DNA of 54,893 nucleotides, taken from contig DDSG01000051.1 of the NCBI GenBank assembly GCA_002343325.1, forward strand, positions 1-54,893, given 5' to 3'. This document shows positions 1 to 7,314 of the stretch, one piece after another (position 1 is the first letter of the stretch; every line of letters starts with the position of its first letter). Origin of the DNA: Phycisphaerales bacterium UBA2396 (GTDB taxonomy: Bacteria; Planctomycetota; Phycisphaerae; Phycisphaerales; UBA1924). Below the pieces are notes generated by a model. That model worked only from the letters and a program-made list of their open reading frames with translations, made no database searches and was not told the origin of the DNA. The position numbers and the translations under genes were made by a program.

Positions 1-776
1 GGGTCCGGCAGGCGTGCGAACACCACCCCGCTCTGCTCGACCGCACGCCAGGCCACGACGATGCGGTCTTCCGGCGCCGGCGGCGGGCCCGCCACCGCAA
101 GCCGCCGGAGCGCACCGGCGTCCTCCTCCCGGATCGTGCCCGCCGTCCACTTGAGCATCGGCGCCCGCTCTCCCGTCAGGGCCGGCCGATCCGACGCTGG
201 CGGCACGCTGTCCCGCAGGCGGCGGTACTTCTCCTTCGGGTCCGCGTTGGGCTCGGACTGGGTCTCCACCGGTCCGGCATCGCCCGCCGTTTCGATGTCC
301 CTCGCGTGGACATACGCGTGCAGGGCGGCCGCCATGCGTTCGAGCCTCGCCATCGCCGCGGGGATATCGCGCAGCAGCGTCTCACTGAGCCCGGCGCACG
401 AAGACTTGTACAGCAGCGCCTCGCGATCCCACACCGGAGCCCACCGCCTCACCGCCTCCGCCCTGGCTCGCGCGTCGTCCAGATGGTGCTGGCACCGCTG
501 CAACGCCCGTCGCTCCTCGACCACAGACGCCGGCTCGGGCGCTCGGCTGAGCTGCTTGCGAGAGATCGCCGCCTTCGCCGCCTGGACCTTGTCTTCCCGC
601 CGGCGGATCTCCGCTTTCCAGAACGACGGGCGGTCGTGGCTCAGCCATTGCCCGACCCGCGCCACCTCCGCGTCCACGCCCGAAATCACCGCGCCCGCCT
701 CCTCGGCGAACTTTGCCAGGGCGGCCTTCACGTCCCGCAGAACATCGATCTCGCTGACTTTCGCCTGCTCGGCCAT
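1..776 (-). CDS. Coiled-coil hypothetical protein downstream of WXG100 gene (partial, cut by left edge)
   Basis: The reverse frame is open from an ATG at 776 to the edge of the window, giving at least 258 residues with no stop. The first 120 residues are rich in Ala, Glu, Arg and Lys with heptad-like spacing (for example RRREDKVQAAKAAISRKQ), so a long coiled coil is likely. After that comes a more polar, Pro-containing region. No signal peptide or membrane segment is visible. It starts 9 bases after the stop of the WXG100 gene, so the two are probably co-transcribed. I do not recognise the family. The context suggests a partner, or a secreted long protein, of a WXG100-type system, but that is inference. 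No clear Shine-Dalgarno precedes the ATG; coupling to the upstream gene is likely. Confidence 0.6.
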   Translation of the reverse strand, partial: MAEQAKVSEIDVLRDVKAALAKFAEEAGAVISGVDAEVARVGQWLSHDRPSFWKAEIRRREDKVQAAKAAISRKQLSRAPEPASVVEERRALQRCQHHLDDARARAEAVRRWAPVWDREALLYKSSCAGLSETLLRDIPAAMARLERMAAALHAYVHARDIETAGDAGPVETQSEPNADPKEKYRRLRDSVPPASDRPALTGERAPMLKWTAGTIREEDAGALRRLAVAGPPPAPEDRIVVAWRAVEQSGVVFARLPD

Positions 777-785
777 TGGTGTTCG

Positions 786-1058
786 CTACCGCTGGTTCAG
801 ATACTCCTCGATCTTCTCCGCCTTGCGGAGCAGAAACGGGATGTGCTTGTCCGCCGAATCCGTGAACCGGGCGATCGTCTTGAGCGTCGCCTCGAACTCC
901 TCGGCGAACTTCGCGTGCTCCTGGTCACGCCAGCTCTGCGACAGATCGTTCATCCGCCCCTGCAACGCCGCCAACTGGTTCATCAGGTTCCCGTTGAACC
1001 TCTTGAGGTCCTGCGCAAATCGCCGTAACTCGGCCGGATCGACTACTGCTTTGGCCAT
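786..1058 (-). CDS. WXG100-family (ESAT-6-like) small protein
   Basis: This 90-residue, all-helical protein has the size and layout of WXG100 proteins. Two helices flank a central turn, with a Trp in SQSWRDQEHAKF at about residues 40-50. The Gly of the classical W-x-G is replaced by Asp, a variant that WXG100-like proteins tolerate. WXG100 proteins form helical-hairpin dimers and in Gram-positive bacteria are exported by EssC/EccC ATPases (type VII secretion). No such ATPase is in this window, so export is not shown. A GAGAGGA Shine-Dalgarno stands about 7 bases before the ATG at 1058. The gene leads a probable two-gene operon with the coiled-coil gene that runs off the left edge. Confidence 0.7.
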   Translation of the reverse strand: MAKAVVDPAELRRFAQDLKRFNGNLMNQLAALQGRMNDLSQSWRDQEHAKFAEEFEATLKTIARFTDSADKHIPFLLRKAEKIEEYLNQR

Positions 1059-1190
1059 GACAACATCCTCTCGCGATGCGTCGGCGCGAGCACGCTCGGG
1101 CCGGGCGTGATCATCGTACCGGATCCGCCTCTCCCACGCGAAAGAAACGTACGTACCCGGCCCGATGTCGGTTTCGATCCCGCCGCGGGC

Positions 1191-2540
1191 TCAGCCCTGC
1201 CTTTGCTCCTTCTTCTCCCAGAACATCAGGAAGAACAGCACCGCGATCGCACCCGCCGCGATCGCCGGGGCCATCCACACCTTCGCCCAATCCACGCTCG
1301 CGAGGAACTTGGCCGTCCCCTCCGCGAACGCCGCATCCGTCCCGACTTTGCGCAGCGCCTCGCCCTCGGCCTGCAACGCCGCGGCGTTCTCCGCAGTGTT
1401 GTTCGCCACCAGCCGACCGAACACCTGCGCTCCGATCCCCAGCCCAAGCCCCTGCGTCAGCAGCACCAGGAACCCCTGCGCCTGCGAGCGCAGTTCCTTC
1501 GGGGCGGCCCGATCCACATAGATGAACCCCGTCACGAAGAAGAAGTCGTAGCAGATCCCGTGCAGGATGATCCCCGCCAGCACCATCCACGCCACGCCCG
1601 TGTCCGACGCCTGCGCGAACAGCACATACCGCGCCACCCACGCCAGCATCCCCACCAGCAGCATCCACTTCACGCCGAGCCTCGCGAAGAACAGCGGCAT
1701 CAGCAGCATGAACACGATCTCGGACATCTGCCCGAACGTCATCGTCACCGGCACGTTCTTGACCCCCGCGTGCCCGGCGAACGTCGGCGCAAAGCCGTAG
1801 TACCCCGCCAGCGGGATGCACAGCAGGAAAGACGCGATCGCAAAGACCGCAAAGTTCCGCACCTTGAGCAGCTTCAACGTCCCCAGACCCAGGATCTCCG
1901 AGACGCGGATCTCCTTGCCCTTGGACGCCGGGGGTGTATGGGGCAGCATGAAGGAGAACAGCCCGAGCAGGATCCCCGCCGCCCCGGCCACCTCAAAGAA
2001 CCGGCCGGGAGCTTCGTCCGTGATCACCGCCGCCACCGCAAAGCCCGCCACGATCCACCCGATCGTCCCCAGAACCCGCACCACCGGGAACTCCTTCTCG
2101 GGGCTCCGGATGTGCGTGAAGGCAACCGAATTACTCAGCCCGAGCGTGGGCATGTAGCACAGCATGTGGAACAACAAGCACGCCAGGAACGGCTGGTGCG
2201 AGGGCTGCACAACCGCGTCCGGCACCACCTCCGCCCCCGCCGCGGGCAAAAGCCGCGGCGCAGCGATCAACGCCGCCCCGCCCAGCACGTGCAGCACACC
2301 CAACACGCGCTGCGCCGAGAAGAACCGGTCGGCGATGATCCCGAGAAAGAACGGCGACACGATCGCCGCGATCGGACCCACCGTGTACGCGTGCCCGATC
2401 GAGTCGCCCATCCCCGCCTTGCCCATGTACGGGCCCAGTGTGACATACCACGCGCCCCACACAAAGAACTGCAGAAACATCATGACCGACAACTGGACCA
2501 TCGCCACAGGCGACGTGCGGGCGATCTCTGGGGTAGACAT
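1191..2540 (-). CDS. MFS transporter, nucleoside:H+ symporter-like family
   Basis: The 449-residue protein has about twelve hydrophobic segments. Its N-terminus (MMFLQFFVWGAWYVTLGPYM at residues 20-39) is typical of the nucleoside:proton symporter (NupG-like) branch of the major facilitator superfamily. It would be an inner-membrane importer. The C-terminus ends in a short charged tail (WEKKEQRQG). A GGAG lies about 10 bases before the ATG. It is divergent from a secreted alpha-L-fucosidase with only 70 bases between the start codons, which suggests joint control. The real substrate may therefore be a sugar released by that enzyme rather than a nucleoside. Family call fairly firm; substrate unknown. 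Confidence 0.75.
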   Translation of the reverse strand: MSTPEIARTSPVAMVQLSVMMFLQFFVWGAWYVTLGPYMGKAGMGDSIGHAYTVGPIAAIVSPFFLGIIADRFFSAQRVLGVLHVLGGAALIAAPRLLPAAGAEVVPDAVVQPSHQPFLACLLFHMLCYMPTLGLSNSVAFTHIRSPEKEFPVVRVLGTIGWIVAGFAVAAVITDEAPGRFFEVAGAAGILLGLFSFMLPHTPPASKGKEIRVSEILGLGTLKLLKVRNFAVFAIASFLLCIPLAGYYGFAPTFAGHAGVKNVPVTMTFGQMSEIVFMLLMPLFFARLGVKWMLLVGMLAWVARYVLFAQASDTGVAWMVLAGIILHGICYDFFFVTGFIYVDRAAPKELRSQAQGFLVLLTQGLGLGIGAQVFGRLVANNTAENAAALQAEGEALRKVGTDAAFAEGTAKFLASVDWAKVWMAPAIAAGAIAVLFFLMFWEKKEQRQG

Positions 2541-2597
2541 CGGCGTCGGACTCCGTCACCGGCCCCGCCAGTCGCCGCGCACGCGGCATGCTCGCGG

Positions 2598-2603
2598 TAT
2601 GCT
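2598..2603 (+). promoter_or_regulatory. Candidate -10 box (TATGCT) of the fucosidase gene
   Basis: TATGCT ends 7 bases before the ATG at 2611, where a -10 box would start transcription at or next to the start codon. There is no Shine-Dalgarno and no convincing -35. Part of the recurrent TANNNT pattern in this window. Confidence 0.35.
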
Positions 2604-2610
2604 CGCCGGC

Positions 2611-4416
2611 ATGAGCCTTCACCATACACGATCCCTCGCCCCGCTGACGCTCGCTCTCTTCTGCGGGCTCTGTGAGTTGCCACACGCCGCCGCTCAGCAC
2701 GCTCCCCGGGCGGCCGCCGCACCCAACACCCCCGACGCTGACCGCATGAGCTGGTGGCGCGAGGCCCGCTTCGGCATGTTCATCCACTGGGGGCTCTACG
2801 CCATCCCCGCCGGCGAATGGAACGGCAAGCCCGTCGGTGGCGTGGGCGAGTGGATCCTCAACTCGGCCCAGATCAAGGTCGCCGACTACGAACCTCTCGC
2901 CGCCCAGTTCAACCCCGTCGACTTCAACGCCGAGCAGTGGGCCAAAGCCGCCGCCGACGCCGGCATGAAGTACGTCGTCATCACCAGCAAGCACCACGAC
3001 GGCTTCTGCCTCTTCGACAGCAAGCACACCACGTGGGACGTCGCCGACGCTACCCCCTTCAAACGCGACATCCTCAAGGAACTCGCACCCGCCGTCCGCG
3101 CCCAGGGCATGCAGATGTGCTGGTACCACTCCATCATGGACTGGCACCACCCAGACTATCTCCCACGCCGATCCTGGGACCCAAGGCCCGAACTCAAGCC
3201 CGATTTCGACCGCTTCAACACCTACCTCGAATCTCAGGTCACCGAACTGCTCACCAACTATGGGCCCATCGGCGTCATGTGGTTCGACGGCGAGTGGGAG
3301 AACACCTGGACCAACCCCCGCGGCAAACGCCTCTACGACCTCTGCCGAGCCATCCAGCCCTCCGTCATCGTCAACAACCGCGTCGGCAAAGGCCGCCAAG
3401 GCATGCAGGGCATGACCGCCGACGGCGACCACCCGGGCGATTTCGGCACGCCCGAACAGGAAATCCCCTCCACCGGCATCCCCGGCGTCGACTGGGAATC
3501 CTGCATGACCATGAACGACACCTGGGGCTTCAAAAAAGACGACCTCAACTGGAAGTCCACCACCACCCTCGTCCGCAACCTCGTCGACTGCGCCAGCAAG
3601 GGCGGGAACTACCTCCTCAACGTCGGCCCGGCCGCCCGAGGCCGAATCCCCGATGCCTCCCTCGACCGGCTCCGCGAGATCGGCCAGTGGATGAAGCTCA
3701 ACAGCGCCTCGATCTACGGCACGCAGGCCGGGCCCTTCCGCAAGCTCCCCTTCGGCCGCGCCACCACCAAGGGCAACACCCTCTACGTCCACGTATTCGA
3801 CTGGCCCAAGGACGGCTCCGTCCGCCTCCCCGGGCTCACCACCAAGGTCACCACCGCCGCCTTCCTCGCCGCCCCGGGACGCTCGATCGACTGGACCAGC
3901 GACCCCGACGGCGTCACGCTGCGACTGGGCGAGCTGCCCGTCGACCCGCACGCCAGCGTGATCGAGATCACCCTCGCCGGCGCACCTGCCGTCGTCGACG
4001 CCGGCATCCGCCCCGATGCCGCCGGCAACTTTGATCTTGATGCCCAGGACGCGGAAACCACCGGCTCCGCCCGATACGAAGCCGAGCACGACAAACGTGC
4101 CATCGGCTTCTGGACAAACCACAAGGACCGCGTGCGATGGTCCGTCAAGACGCCCGACGCGGGCACGTACGAGGTCTACATCACCTACGCCAGCGACCCG
4201 AAGATCGGCGGGGGCACCTTCCGCGTCTCCACCTCGGACGCCGCCATCGAAGGCCGAGCCACCCCCACCGGGTCCTGGACCGATTTCCGCCGCGAACTGG
4301 TCGGGTCGATCCGCCTGCCCGCCGGCGCCAGCGTGCCGCTGGACATCACCCCCATCGCGATCCCCAACGGAGCTCTGATGAATCTCCGCCGCGTCGAACT
4401 CGTGCGCCAAAAATGA
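2611..4416 (+). CDS. Secreted alpha-L-fucosidase, GH29, with C-terminal CBM-like domain
   Basis: About 601 residues. The ATG at 2611 gives a clean signal peptide (hydrophobic core SLAPLTLALFCGL, then an AAAQ/HA cleavage region); an in-frame ATG at 2599 is an alternative. The GH29 catalytic domain follows: WWREARFGMFIHWGLYAIPAGEW near residues 48-70, the KHHDGF histidine motif, and GVMWFDGEWE carrying the expected Asp nucleophile. GH29 enzymes release alpha-L-fucose from glycans by a retaining mechanism. The last 120 residues, beginning at ARYEAEHDKRAIGFW, look like a carbohydrate-binding beta-sandwich (CBM6/35-like). It probably acts in the periplasm or outside the cell on fucose-containing polysaccharide, with the divergent MFS protein a possible uptake partner. 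Confidence 0.9.
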   Translation: MSLHHTRSLAPLTLALFCGLCELPHAAAQHAPRAAAAPNTPDADRMSWWREARFGMFIHWGLYAIPAGEWNGKPVGGVGEWILNSAQIKVADYEPLAAQFNPVDFNAEQWAKAAADAGMKYVVITSKHHDGFCLFDSKHTTWDVADATPFKRDILKELAPAVRAQGMQMCWYHSIMDWHHPDYLPRRSWDPRPELKPDFDRFNTYLESQVTELLTNYGPIGVMWFDGEWENTWTNPRGKRLYDLCRAIQPSVIVNNRVGKGRQGMQGMTADGDHPGDFGTPEQEIPSTGIPGVDWESCMTMNDTWGFKKDDLNWKSTTTLVRNLVDCASKGGNYLLNVGPAARGRIPDASLDRLREIGQWMKLNSASIYGTQAGPFRKLPFGRATTKGNTLYVHVFDWPKDGSVRLPGLTTKVTTAAFLAAPGRSIDWTSDPDGVTLRLGELPVDPHASVIEITLAGAPAVVDAGIRPDAAGNFDLDAQDAETTGSARYEAEHDKRAIGFWTNHKDRVRWSVKTPDAGTYEVYITYASDPKIGGGTFRVSTSDAAIEGRATPTGSWTDFRRELVGSIRLPAGASVPLDITPIAIPNGALMNLRRVELVRQK

Positions 4417-4420
4417 AAGA

Positions 4421-4454
4421 CGGGCGTGCGTGGCTTCGGCCAACACAACGCCCG
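4421..4454. terminator. Bidirectional hairpin between convergent genes
   Basis: Arms CGGGCGT (4421-4427) and ACGCCCG (4448-4454) enclose an inner TGGC-TTCG-GCCA stem-loop. It sits between the convergent fucosidase and FAS1 genes. There is no long T run, so termination efficiency is uncertain. Confidence 0.5.
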
Positions 4455-4476
4455 CCCACTCAGGAGGCTCTGAGAA

Positions 4477-5451
4477 TTACTTCTTGCTCGGCAGGATCAC
4501 CGTGTCGATCACGTGGATCACGCCGTTGCTCGCGTCCAGATCCGTCGCGGTCAGGTTGGCGCCGTTGACCGTCGCCTTGCCCTTCTCGCTCTTGATCGCG
4601 ATCTCGCCGCCCTGCAGCGTCTTGGCCTTGCCGGCCTTGAGCGCCGCGTCGCTGAACACGCGACCGGACACCACGTGGAACTTCAGGATCTCCTGGAGCT
4701 GCGCTTTGTTCTCAGGCTTCAGCAGGCTCTCGACCGTCTCCTTCGGAAGCTTCGCGAACGCGTCGTCCGTCGGCGCGAACACCGTGAAGGGGCCCTCGCC
4801 CGACAGCGCACCGATCAGGTCGGCCTTCTCGAGCAGCATCGCGAGCGTCTTGAAGTTGCTCGCCTCGGCCGCCGTCTGAACAACCGTCTTGTCCGACGGC
4901 AGGATCACCGTGTCGATCACGTGGATCACGCCGTTGGTCGCCTCGATGTCCGCCTTCGTGACCTTCGCCTTATCGACCGTCACGGCGCCCTTCTCGGCAA
5001 CGATGTCGATCCGCTGGCCGGCCAGCGTCTCGACCGAGCCGCTCTTGACGTCCTTGGCCATCACGTTCCCGCTGACCACGTGGTACTTCAGGATGGCCGT
5101 CAGCTTCGCCTTGTTCTCAGGCTTCAGCAGCGTCTCGACCGTGCCTTTGGGGAGCTTGGCGAAGGCCTCGTCCGTCGGGGCGAAGACCGTGAAGGGGCCC
5201 TTGCCCTTGAGCGCCTCGACCAGACCCGCCGCCTTCAGCGCCGCCGCCAGCGTGTTGAACGAACCCGCCGCGACCGCCGTGTCGACGATGTCCTTCTTGT
5301 CGCCGGCCTCTTCAACGACCTCGCGGGCCGTCATCGTCGGGCACTCGGCCTTGGTGGCCTTGTCGGTGCAGGTCGTCGAGCACTGCCCGTAGACCGTCCC
5401 GGCCGAGGCCACCAGCGTCAGGGCAAACATCGAAACAAGGGTCGTCTTCAT
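4477..5451 (-). CDS. Secreted protein with two fasciclin (FAS1) domains
   Basis: From the ATG at 5451 (GGAG about 9 bases upstream) the product has 324 residues. The signal peptide is MKTTLVSMFALTLVASAGTV. A short Cys-containing stretch (CSTTCTDKATKAEC) follows, then two tandem FAS1 domains of about 130 residues each. Both carry the conserved GPFTVFAPTDEAF-type H1 motif, a LKYHVV/LKFHVV motif and a VIHVIDTVILP end. FAS1 domains mediate cell adhesion or matrix binding, so this is likely an exported surface or periplasmic adhesion protein. The two domains are close copies, suggesting internal duplication. The in-frame extension to 5601 lacks a signal sequence and was rejected. Confidence 0.9.
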   Translation of the reverse strand: MKTTLVSMFALTLVASAGTVYGQCSTTCTDKATKAECPTMTAREVVEEAGDKKDIVDTAVAAGSFNTLAAALKAAGLVEALKGKGPFTVFAPTDEAFAKLPKGTVETLLKPENKAKLTAILKYHVVSGNVMAKDVKSGSVETLAGQRIDIVAEKGAVTVDKAKVTKADIEATNGVIHVIDTVILPSDKTVVQTAAEASNFKTLAMLLEKADLIGALSGEGPFTVFAPTDDAFAKLPKETVESLLKPENKAQLQEILKFHVVSGRVFSDAALKAGKAKTLQGGEIAIKSEKGKATVNGANLTATDLDASNGVIHVIDTVILPSKK

Positions 5452-5659
5452 GCGAGAACTCCGTGGGAATCCCGACAAACCGAGCGACGTCCTCGCCCCC
5501 AACCGTGGGGGCCTTTCTCGGGGACGCCGGTTCTTCGTCGGACGCCCTTGCTTTCGAACCTCCCCGCGTCCCAGATTCACGCGAAAGCAGTGAGAACCCA
5601 ATCAACGACCGGACACAACGCTCCTGAATGAGGATCCGCGCCGCCTGTCCGGGTCCTGC

Positions 5660-5689
5660 TTGGACATCCCCAGCGTGTGTGCCTACACT
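5660..5689 (+). promoter_or_regulatory. Candidate sigma-70-type promoter for rpmI-rplT
   Basis: TTGGAC (5660-5665), an 18-base spacer and TACACT (5684-5689) precede the L35 gene, leaving a leader of about 42 bases. It is one of the few places in the window with both a -35-like and a -10-like box. Confidence 0.45.
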
Positions 5690-5737
5690 CCCCGCCCTAC
5701 CGGGTGCGATTGCGCCCCCGCCGGAGCGTGTACTCTC

Positions 5738-6061
5738 ATGAAGAACAAGACTCACAAAGGCCTTCTGAAGCGGATCCGCATCTCCAAGTCGGGGAAGGTC
5801 CGCCACCGCACCGCCGGGCACAAGCACTTGCGCTCGGGCAAGGGCGGCAAGCGCCTCCGCCAGATGCGGAAGAACCCCTTCATCGCCGACGCTGACGCAA
5901 AGCGTCTCGAGAAGCTCCTCTTCCGTCGTCTCCGCGGTCGCACGCAGCCCCGCACGGCTCTCCGCAAGAGCCCCACCCCCGCCGAGCGAAAGGCCGCCCA
6001 GGCCGCCAAGCGAGCCGCCGCCAAGGCCGCCGCCGCCGGCAAGGCCACCTCGTCCAAATAA
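5738..6061 (+). CDS. rpmI: 50S ribosomal protein L35 with long basic tail
   Basis: The N-terminal 65 residues are a clear L35: MKNKTHKGLLKRIRISKSGK, then HKHLRSGKGGKRLRQMRK. L35 is a small basic protein of the large ribosomal subunit, usually about 64-66 residues. This one has about 107. The extra 40 residues are almost entirely Ala, Lys and Arg (AAKRAAAKAAAAGKA) and resemble histone-like or RNA-binding tails. rplT follows after 80 bases, the usual rpmI-rplT order, but infC, which commonly precedes them, is not in the window. A GGAG stands about 13 bases before the start. Confidence 0.92.
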   Translation: MKNKTHKGLLKRIRISKSGKVRHRTAGHKHLRSGKGGKRLRQMRKNPFIADADAKRLEKLLFRRLRGRTQPRTALRKSPTPAERKAAQAAKRAAAKAAAAGKATSSK

Positions 6062-6141
6062 GTCCTTGACCCACAACCGTCCGACGGGTTCAAGCCGGCC
6101 TGAACGCCGCCCCGACATCGGACACAGCAGGAGATCGAATC

Positions 6142-6519
6142 ATGCCACGCGTTCGTAAGGGTGCAGCCCGGGCCCAGGCCCGCAAGAGGGTTCTCCGCAA
6201 GGCCCGCGGGTACTACGGCAGCAACAGCAAGCACTGGTACCGCGCTCGCAACGCCATCATCCGCGCCGGCGTCTACGCCTACCGCGACCGCCGCAACCGC
6301 AAGCGCGACATGCGCGCCCTCTGGATCACCCGCATCACCGCCGCCTGCCGCATGCGCGGCGTCCGCTACAGCCTCTTCCTCAACGGGCTCAAGCACGCCG
6401 GCATCGTCCTCAACCGCAAGATGCTCAGCGAGATCGCCATCCGCGATCCCAAGCTCTTCGACGTCATCGCTGACAAGGCGATCAAGGCGTCCAAGGCCCA
6501 GCCCGCAAAGGCCGCCTGA
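6142..6519 (+). CDS. rplT: 50S ribosomal protein L20
   Basis: The 125-residue basic protein starts MPRVRKGAARAQARKRVLRK and contains the L20 hallmarks ARGYYGSNSKHWYRARNAI and YAYRDRRNRKRDMRALWI. L20 binds 23S rRNA early in large-subunit assembly and in many bacteria also represses its own operon. A good Shine-Dalgarno (AGGAGA) stands about 7 bases before the ATG. An imperfect palindrome (6088-6105) lies in the rpmI-rplT gap. The gene is followed by a strong intrinsic terminator. Confidence 0.95.
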   Translation: MPRVRKGAARAQARKRVLRKARGYYGSNSKHWYRARNAIIRAGVYAYRDRRNRKRDMRALWITRITAACRMRGVRYSLFLNGLKHAGIVLNRKMLSEIAIRDPKLFDVIADKAIKASKAQPAKAA

Positions 6520-6543
6520 GCCGTCTCCTCACGACACGTTCAG

Positions 6544-6579
6544 CGGGCTCGGCCTCCACGCCGGGCCCGTTTCGTTTTT
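6544..6579 (+). terminator. Intrinsic terminator after rplT
   Basis: A 10-base-pair stem (6544-6553 with 6560-6569, one T-G wobble), a 6-base loop, then TTTCGTTTTT. This is the clearest rho-independent terminator in the window. Confidence 0.85.
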
Positions 6580-6625
6580 CCCCCCGCACCGCCTCTACCA
6601 TCACGCTTTCACGAGGACCTCGCGC

Positions 6626-7303
6626 ATGACTCCCTCCTGGTGGGCAACCAATCTCTACGAGATCAGCCCCATCCTGCTCGTCTCCTGGATCTTCTGGGTT
6701 GTCTTCTCCGTCGTCCTCCACGAGCTCGGCCACGGCTGGGCCGCCCTCCGCTGCGGCGACACCACCCCGCGAGACCTCGGCCACATGACCTGGAACCCCA
6801 TCGTCCACATGGGCATGTTCGGCATCATCGTCTTCGCACTCCTCGGGCTCGCCTTCGGCGCAATGCCCGTCGACCCCTCACGCATGCGAGGCAGGCACGC
6901 TCCCGCCTACGTCTACGTCTCGGGCCCCACCATGAACCTCGGGCTCGCCTTCACCGCCGCCATTGCCGCCGCTGTCTGGCTCCGCGCCGCCCCCGGATCC
7001 CTCCCGCAGCAGTCCGTCACCAACGTCCTCCTCTTCCTCCAGGTCGGCGTTGGGCTCAACTGCATGCTCTTCCTCTTCAACCTCATCCCCGTCCCGCCGC
7101 TCGACGGCTCACGCATCGCCGCCCACTACATCAGGCCCTACGCGGACTTCCTCGACACCGACGCGGGACGCTTCTTCTCCTTCTTCGGCTTCGCCCTGCT
7201 CTTCCTCTTTGGCGGCGGGCTCATCGTCCCCGTCGCCGACTCCATGGGCGTCTCGCTCGTCCGGCTCGCCTTCAGCCTGATCGGCGGCTCCTCCGGGCCC
7301 TGA
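6626..7303 (+). CDS. Site-2-protease-like zinc metalloprotease (M50)
   Basis: The product has 225 residues from the ATG at 6626, which is preceded by a GAGGA Shine-Dalgarno. It is an integral membrane protein with five or six hydrophobic segments. The zinc-binding HELGH motif is near residue 29 inside the first membrane segment, and the second M50 signature, NLIPVPPLDGSRI, is near residue 155; its Asp completes the metal site. It matches the short M50B (SpoIVFB/YwhC-like) type without a PDZ domain. Such proteases cut substrates within the membrane, but the substrate is not suggested by the neighbours. It stands alone after the rplT terminator and converges on the GHL10 gene. Confidence 0.85.
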   Translation: MTPSWWATNLYEISPILLVSWIFWVVFSVVLHELGHGWAALRCGDTTPRDLGHMTWNPIVHMGMFGIIVFALLGLAFGAMPVDPSRMRGRHAPAYVYVSGPTMNLGLAFTAAIAAAVWLRAAPGSLPQQSVTNVLLFLQVGVGLNCMLFLFNLIPVPPLDGSRIAAHYIRPYADFLDTDAGRFFSFFGFALLFLFGGGLIVPVADSMGVSLVRLAFSLIGGSSGP

Positions 7304-7314
7304 GCAATCGCCGC

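Noticed and set aside
2131..4446. A 771-codon minus-strand frame opposite the fucosidase.
   Set aside because: It is made of Gly/Val/Asp/Glu-rich antisense sequence with no domain, while the plus strand has clear GH29 motifs.
5452..5737. An infC gene before rpmI.
   Set aside because: The 286-base gap is too short and holds no IF3-like frame; only a promoter candidate is seen.
6088..6105. Imperfect palindrome between rpmI and rplT as an L20 binding site.
   Set aside because: GTTCAAGCCGGCCTGAAC is short with a mismatch, and does not resemble the known L20 target; too weak to claim.
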